Both the position numbers and the translations under genes were made by a program. A stretch of DNA of 35,114 bases, taken from contig DCIG01000040.1 in NCBI GenBank assembly GCA_002315855.1, forward strand, positions 1-35,114. The letters run 5' to 3'. Under the pieces are notes generated by a model. The model made no database searches. It was not told where the DNA came from and saw only the letters and a list, made by a program, of their open reading frames with translations. Each line of letters starts with the position of its first letter. Position 1 is the first letter of the stretch. The stretch comes from Lentisphaeria bacterium UBA1732. Its GTDB lineage: Bacteria > Verrucomicrobiota > Lentisphaeria > Victivallales > UBA1829. Positions 30,773 to 35,114 of this stretch are shown here, one piece after another.

Positions 30773-32818
30773 ATGAGCAGAAGGGATCAAAACGAGAAAG
30801 TTTTCAAGAGCGTACAGTACTGGCGCATCCTGAAATTTGTCAAGCCGTACTGGGTGCGGCTTGCCGTTGGTCTGATTGCGGGACTGATTGTCGGCGGCTC
30901 TCTGTTTGGCAGTCTGATGTTAGTCCCGAATATGGTGATGATTGCCGATGGCGGCACGGTGATGGACAGCAAACAGTATTCCGAGCAGAGTGAGAAGATT
31001 CTGAGCACACTGGAAGCTGCCCCCGATGCCTCCCGCGATGAACGCGCCCGCATGATTTACAGCATCATTGAACCGGAAAAAGACAACGACCCCAAGCTCA
31101 CGAAAGCAATGAACAGCCTGAGGGATTATCAGGAGAAATTTCATCTTCCGGTTGAGGTCGGGAAACGCGATGTAACACTTCTTTGGCCGGATCGCCGGAC
31201 TCTTCCCATCGTTGACGCTGCCGGACGCATGACCTGGCAGTTTTTCTCGATTTACGCGGTGCTTTTCATCATTGCATGGGCGTTGAAAAGTCTTGCCACC
31301 TACATCAACCACTACTATATGCGCTGGGTCAGTTCCCGCGTTATCGCGGATATGCGCAATCTGCTGTATAAGAAACTGTTAAGTCAGTCCATGAAGTTCT
31401 TCGGGCATCAGGATGTGGGGCATCTCATCAGCCGCTGCACCAATGATACCGCCATGATTGAATCCTCCATCTCCGATGTCATCGCCGATTTGACCCGCTG
31501 CCCCATTGAAATCGCCGCATGTTTGATTGCCATGATTATCATGTGCATTGAACAGAACATGTTCGGTATGCTGGGCGCGGCTCTTTGCATTCCGGCAATC
31601 ATGGTCCCCGTTTTGATTCTGGCCCGGAAAATACGCCAGAGTTACCGTCATGCGTTCGCTCATATCGCGGAATTGACCTCGCGGATGCACGAAACGTTCT
31701 CCGGGATTCTTCTCGTCAAAACCAGTCATACGGAAACGCGCGAAGTGCGCCGCTTCAAACTGATTAACGGGTCTTATTTCCGCGTGATTATCCGTGCGCT
31801 CAGCATGAAATTGATGATGGCGCCTTTGATGGAATTCACATCCGTCTCCGTCGCTCTCTGCTTCCTGATTTTCGCATACCGCAACGGGTTCTCGGTATCC
31901 CAGATGGCGATGCTTCTGACCCCGGTTCTCCTCGCATATCAGCCGCTGAAAACCTTGACCAAGGTCATCAACAATCTTCAGCGCAGTATGGCGGCCGCAG
32001 ACCGTTATTTCGACCTGATTGATACCGATACTTCCCTGTTTGAGAAGCCCGATGCCATCGTCCTGAAAGACTTCCGTTCCGGGATTGAGTTCCGCAATGT
32101 CTCGTTCGGGTATGAACCCGGTCATGATGTCCTGAAAAATGTCAGTTTCAAGCTCCTGTGCGGCTCCATGGTTGCCGTGGTCGGCGAAACGGGCAGCGGA
32201 AAAACGACGATGGCGTCTCTGCTCTCCCGCCTGTACGATGCAACCGGCGGGGAAGTCCTGATTGACGGTCATTCCGTTGCCGATTATACGATTTCTTCGC
32301 TCCGCTCGAAAATCGGCATCGTTACGCAGGAACCGATTATTTTCAATGACACCATTGCGAAAAATATCGCTTACAGCACCCTCGGCGCCTCCAAAGACGA
32401 AATTGTCAATGCGGCGAAACATGCCAATGCACATGATTTCATCGTATCCGGCACGCACCCCCTGGGATATGAAGAAGAAGCCGGTGAAAAAGGCTGTAAA
32501 CTCTCCGGCGGTGAAAAACAGCGCATTGCTTTGGCTCGCATCATGCTGAAAAATCCCCCGATTCTCGTGCTTGATGAAGCCACCAGCGCGTTGGACACCG
32601 TAACCGAAAAAATCATTCAGGATGCTCTCGCGAAAGTCATGAAAAACCGCACGGTATTCGCAATCGCACACCGCTTGAGCACTATTCGCAACGCCGACCT
32701 GATTCTGGTCATGGATCATGGGGAAATCGTGGAACGCGGCACTCATGATGAACTGCTTGCGCAGGGCGGTCTCTACCGCAAACTGCATGATACCCAGTTC
32801 TCCATGGACCGCGACTGA
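30773..32818 (+). CDS. ABC exporter, MsbA-like (fused permease and ATPase)
   Basis: A 681-aa half-transporter expected to act as a homodimer exporting lipids or drugs. The transmembrane domain (about 25-400) has six hydrophobic helices. TM1 and TM2 are separated by an unusually long charged periplasmic segment (about 55-150) that standard MsbA (about 580 aa) lacks. The nucleotide-binding domain has Walker A GETGSGKT (471-478), the Q-loop in 'VTQEPIIF', the signature LSGGEKQ (577-583), Walker B ILVLDE (597-602) and the switch histidine in 'IAHRLSTI'. RBS AAGGA precedes the ATG. The antiporter gene follows after 55 nt. Substrate is uncertain; lipid A export is a reasonable guess given waaP in the window. 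Confidence 0.92.
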   Translation: MSRRDQNEKVFKSVQYWRILKFVKPYWVRLAVGLIAGLIVGGSLFGSLMLVPNMVMIADGGTVMDSKQYSEQSEKILSTLEAAPDASRDERARMIYSIIEPEKDNDPKLTKAMNSLRDYQEKFHLPVEVGKRDVTLLWPDRRTLPIVDAAGRMTWQFFSIYAVLFIIAWALKSLATYINHYYMRWVSSRVIADMRNLLYKKLLSQSMKFFGHQDVGHLISRCTNDTAMIESSISDVIADLTRCPIEIAACLIAMIIMCIEQNMFGMLGAALCIPAIMVPVLILARKIRQSYRHAFAHIAELTSRMHETFSGILLVKTSHTETREVRRFKLINGSYFRVIIRALSMKLMMAPLMEFTSVSVALCFLIFAYRNGFSVSQMAMLLTPVLLAYQPLKTLTKVINNLQRSMAAADRYFDLIDTDTSLFEKPDAIVLKDFRSGIEFRNVSFGYEPGHDVLKNVSFKLLCGSMVAVVGETGSGKTTMASLLSRLYDATGGEVLIDGHSVADYTISSLRSKIGIVTQEPIIFNDTIAKNIAYSTLGASKDEIVNAAKHANAHDFIVSGTHPLGYEEEAGEKGCKLSGGEKQRIALARIMLKNPPILVLDEATSALDTVTEKIIQDALAKVMKNRTVFAIAHRLSTIRNADLILVMDHGEIVERGTHDELLAQGGLYRKLHDTQFSMDRD

Positions 32819-32873
32819 TACCCCCGTTTTTCACCGCCTGCCCCTCTTCGGATAATACACGTCAAAGGAACGG

Positions 32874-35039
32874 ATGTCCACTAACATCGGCTCATTAAGG
32901 ATTAATATGGATCATATCATCGGTTTTTTCCGCCTTCTCGGACAGAATCTTTCTCAGAATTTCGCTGATTCCAGCATGGTTTTTGCCACCGCGCTTCTCG
33001 TCATCGTCGCAACGGGAATGCTGGGCGGCACCATCGCGAAACGGCTGAAACAGCCCCTGATTCTCGGCTACATCATGGCGGGTGTTCTGGTGGGCTTGTG
33101 TGCGCGGCCTTTCTTTTCCGTTCAGACTTATTCCTCCATTGAATCCATGGCGGACCTCGGTGTCGCGCTTCTGCTTTTCTCCATGGGGCTGGAATTCTCA
33201 TCCGATGACTTGAAACCCATTTGGAAAATTGCCATTTTCGGAGCTTTGGCGCAAGTCATTTTCACCCTCTTTGTCGCTTCGGGAATTGCATGGGTGATGT
33301 ACTCCATACCGTCCATCAACTTCGATGCGGGCTCATCGTCTTTGCTCTTTGAAAACAAAATATCCCTCTTCATGTTCGGCGTATGCTTTGTTTCCACCAG
33401 TACCGCCGTGATTCTGAAGACGCTGGCAAACCGGGGACACGACACATCTCTGTGCGGACGCGTGATGATCGGAATTTCCATTGTGCAGGATTTGACGGTC
33501 ATGCCTTTGATGCTCGTGATTTCTCAGTTTGCATCCATGGGGAAATCTCAAAGCGGAATCGCAACTTATCTTCCTTTGTTTGGATCGCTTGCGTTTATGG
33601 TGGTCATGATTTGGGCGGGACGCCGCTTTTTCCCGCGTCTGCTTACATTCGCCTCGAAACAGGACTCCAAGGAAATCTTTCTGCTGGCGGTAACCGCCAT
33701 CGCGTTGGGGGCCGGTGCAGTTTCGGAAGCATTTCAGGTCTCATTCTCTTTCGGAGCATTCCTTGCCGGCATTGCGCTCAGCGAATCCGAATACGGCAAA
33801 AAGGCATTCAGTGAACTGATGCCGGTCCGCGACCTTTTCGCCATGCTCTTTTTCGTTTCCATCGGCATGATGCTGGATGTTCATTTCCTGATGAATCATG
33901 CTCTCCTTGTGGCGGTGCTTGTCATCCTCACCGGGCTGTCCAGAACAATCTTTCTGTCGGCAGTTACGTGGATTGGACGCTATCGCAACGTCATTCCCAT
34001 TGCCATGCTGTTCGGCATGTTCCCGACCTCTGAAATCGCATTTGTGGTGATTTCAGCCGGACGGGCAAACCGCATGATTTCGGTAACATGCTATTCGCTG
34101 ATTCTGTGCGTGGTGGTTTGCTCCATGATCGTCGGTCCTCTGATCAATGAACTGACTTCGCCCGTATACAGTCTGCTCCGCCGTACCATTCTGAAAAAAC
34201 CGGAACTCAACAGTATTTCCATTCAGCAAACCGGTATTTCCGGACACGTCGTCTTTGCATGTATGGGAAAATTTGCGGTGAGTTTCGCGCAGTCTCTGAA
34301 AAAACTTTCCTGCAAAAGCATCATCATTGCCTCCGATTACGAAATGTTTCAGAATGCGAAAAATGCGGGGATGAATGTAATTTACGGCGATGCAGGTCAG
34401 GATGCCATCCTCTCTGCCGCCGGAATTGAACGAGCCAATATTTTTGCGCTTGGCAAAAACGGAAACCTTGCCACGCATTTGAATCAAATCGCTCTGGTTC
34501 ACAAGATGAATCCATCCATCCGCATCCTGACTTACACGGAAACCGATGAAGAGGAACAGGCGTATATTGACGCAAAAGCGGATGAAATTCTGTCGGTCGG
34601 CTTTGAAGCCTCCATGGAAGTTCTGCGCCGTATCCTCGAAGTTCAGAACATCAAATCATCTTCCATTCGGAATCATTTGGACGAAATCCGCAGAAAACGC
34701 TATCAGGCTCAGGGCGGCAAAGCGGTTCCCGCTTCCGGCGGACGGACTGCCCTTCAGAATATCATCGAACTGCGCTGGCTTAAACTTTCCTCCACATCGC
34801 CTCTGGTCGGTATGACGTTGTCCCAGACCAGGATTCGCGCCATAACCGGGGCATCCATTGTCGGCATTATCAGAAATGAACAGATTACCTCAAATCCGCT
34901 GGCGTCTACCATTCTTCATGCGGGCGATCTGCTGGGCATGATCGGCACCGATGAGGAAGCCGATGCTCTGATTGCTTTGATGGCGGGTCTGCCGATTCCC
35001 TCTGCAGAAACCATCCCGGACGCTCCGGACAATCCCTGA
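32874..35039 (+). CDS. Monovalent cation:proton antiporter with RCK domain (KefB/CPA2-like)
   Basis: A 721-aa membrane protein of the CPA2 family, likely exchanging K+ or Na+ for H+. Residues about 35-430 hold about 12 hydrophobic helices of the Na+/H+ exchanger domain, including 'PLILGYIMAGVLVG', 'LGVALLLFSMGLEFS' and 'LFFVSIGMMLD'. A TrkA-N/RCK domain follows (about 455-590). Its nucleotide-binding motif is altered, with ACMGKFAVS in place of GxGxxG, so NAD(H) binding is doubtful. A TrkA-C domain lies at about 630-705 ('WLKLSSTSPLVGMTL'). Start: ATG 32874 with AAAGGA about 6 nt upstream; ATG 32907 (residue 12) is an alternative. It is probably co-transcribed with the ABC exporter. Confidence 0.92.
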   Translation: MSTNIGSLRINMDHIIGFFRLLGQNLSQNFADSSMVFATALLVIVATGMLGGTIAKRLKQPLILGYIMAGVLVGLCARPFFSVQTYSSIESMADLGVALLLFSMGLEFSSDDLKPIWKIAIFGALAQVIFTLFVASGIAWVMYSIPSINFDAGSSSLLFENKISLFMFGVCFVSTSTAVILKTLANRGHDTSLCGRVMIGISIVQDLTVMPLMLVISQFASMGKSQSGIATYLPLFGSLAFMVVMIWAGRRFFPRLLTFASKQDSKEIFLLAVTAIALGAGAVSEAFQVSFSFGAFLAGIALSESEYGKKAFSELMPVRDLFAMLFFVSIGMMLDVHFLMNHALLVAVLVILTGLSRTIFLSAVTWIGRYRNVIPIAMLFGMFPTSEIAFVVISAGRANRMISVTCYSLILCVVVCSMIVGPLINELTSPVYSLLRRTILKKPELNSISIQQTGISGHVVFACMGKFAVSFAQSLKKLSCKSIIIASDYEMFQNAKNAGMNVIYGDAGQDAILSAAGIERANIFALGKNGNLATHLNQIALVHKMNPSIRILTYTETDEEEQAYIDAKADEILSVGFEASMEVLRRILEVQNIKSSSIRNHLDEIRRKRYQAQGGKAVPASGGRTALQNIIELRWLKLSSTSPLVGMTLSQTRIRAITGASIVGIIRNEQITSNPLASTILHAGDLLGMIGTDEEADALIALMAGLPIPSAETIPDAPDNP

Positions 35040-35088
35040 TTTTCTTGTAATATTTCAGATTCTTCCCTCTTATTTTTTCAGAAAAGAG

Positions 35089-35108
35089 TTTGATATTTTT
35101 TTATCAAA
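35089..35108. repeat. A+T-rich palindrome near the window end
   Basis: TTTGATA-N6-TATCAAA, 50 nt after the antiporter stop. The loop is all T. It may be a weak terminator or an operator of a gene beyond the window. Confidence 0.4.
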
Positions 35109-35114
35109 TAAAGA

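Noticed and set aside
1..35114. CRISPR arrays, tRNA or rRNA genes, prophage or defence island
   Set aside because: No regularly spaced repeats, no cloverleaf or rRNA signatures and no phage or defence protein families were seen.

Overview
The window (about 50% G+C) reads as chromosomal core sequence from a Gram-negative member of the PVC superphylum, most likely Lentisphaerota (Victivallis-like). The strongest marker is a 52-residue gene at 27541-27699 that matches the Chlamydiae/Verrucomicrobia-type small basic protein family. A WaaP-type LPS heptose kinase, lipobox proteins and an ArnT-like membrane glycosyltransferase indicate an outer membrane. The taxon below PVC level is an inference.

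Layout. 1-5736: a consensus promoter, dnaE, an exported helical-repeat protein and a terminator. 5737-7160: a structured leader, a DeoR-family regulator and a terminator. 7280-8860: a lone IS5/IS1182-like transposase gene with unresolved ends. 8861-9455: non-coding DNA carrying several copies of a short hairpin motif. 9456-12061: argH, an exported protein and arfB, tightly packed. 12062-15061: palindromes and promoter, then hcp, an I42 (chagasin-like) lipoprotein and waaP. 15093-17065, minus strand: hisB then rarA. 17300-20348: a long leader, a small exported coiled-coil protein, folD and a membrane-anchored protein. 20454-22911: a structured leader, a FabF-type ketosynthase and a tRNA-dihydrouridine synthase. 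22941-23527, minus strand: a Ser-His signal-peptidase-like protein and a doubtful small ORF. 23760-27389: a UshA-like lipoprotein, a small lipoprotein and a GT39-type glycosyltransferase. 27452-29896: small basic protein, aconitase and terminators. 29911-30345, minus strand: a thioredoxin-like [2Fe-2S] protein with a palindrome over its promoter. 30596-35039: an MsbA-like ABC exporter and a KefB-like antiporter.

The genes are mainly housekeeping (replication, Arg/His/folate/fatty-acid/TCA metabolism, translation rescue, envelope). I see no CRISPR array, defence island, prophage, rRNA or tRNA. The most interesting signals lie between genes. (i) A dispersed hairpin has a conserved TTCAT-like loop and 5' GGNAT; its stem sequence changes between copies while pairing is kept. 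(ii) Several long 5' leaders have riboswitch- or attenuator-like folds (before the DeoR regulator, hisB, the 17567 gene and the ketosynthase). (iii) An inverted repeat sits over the -10 box of the [2Fe-2S] gene. All structures were found by eye. Short inverted repeats are common by chance, so these are candidates.
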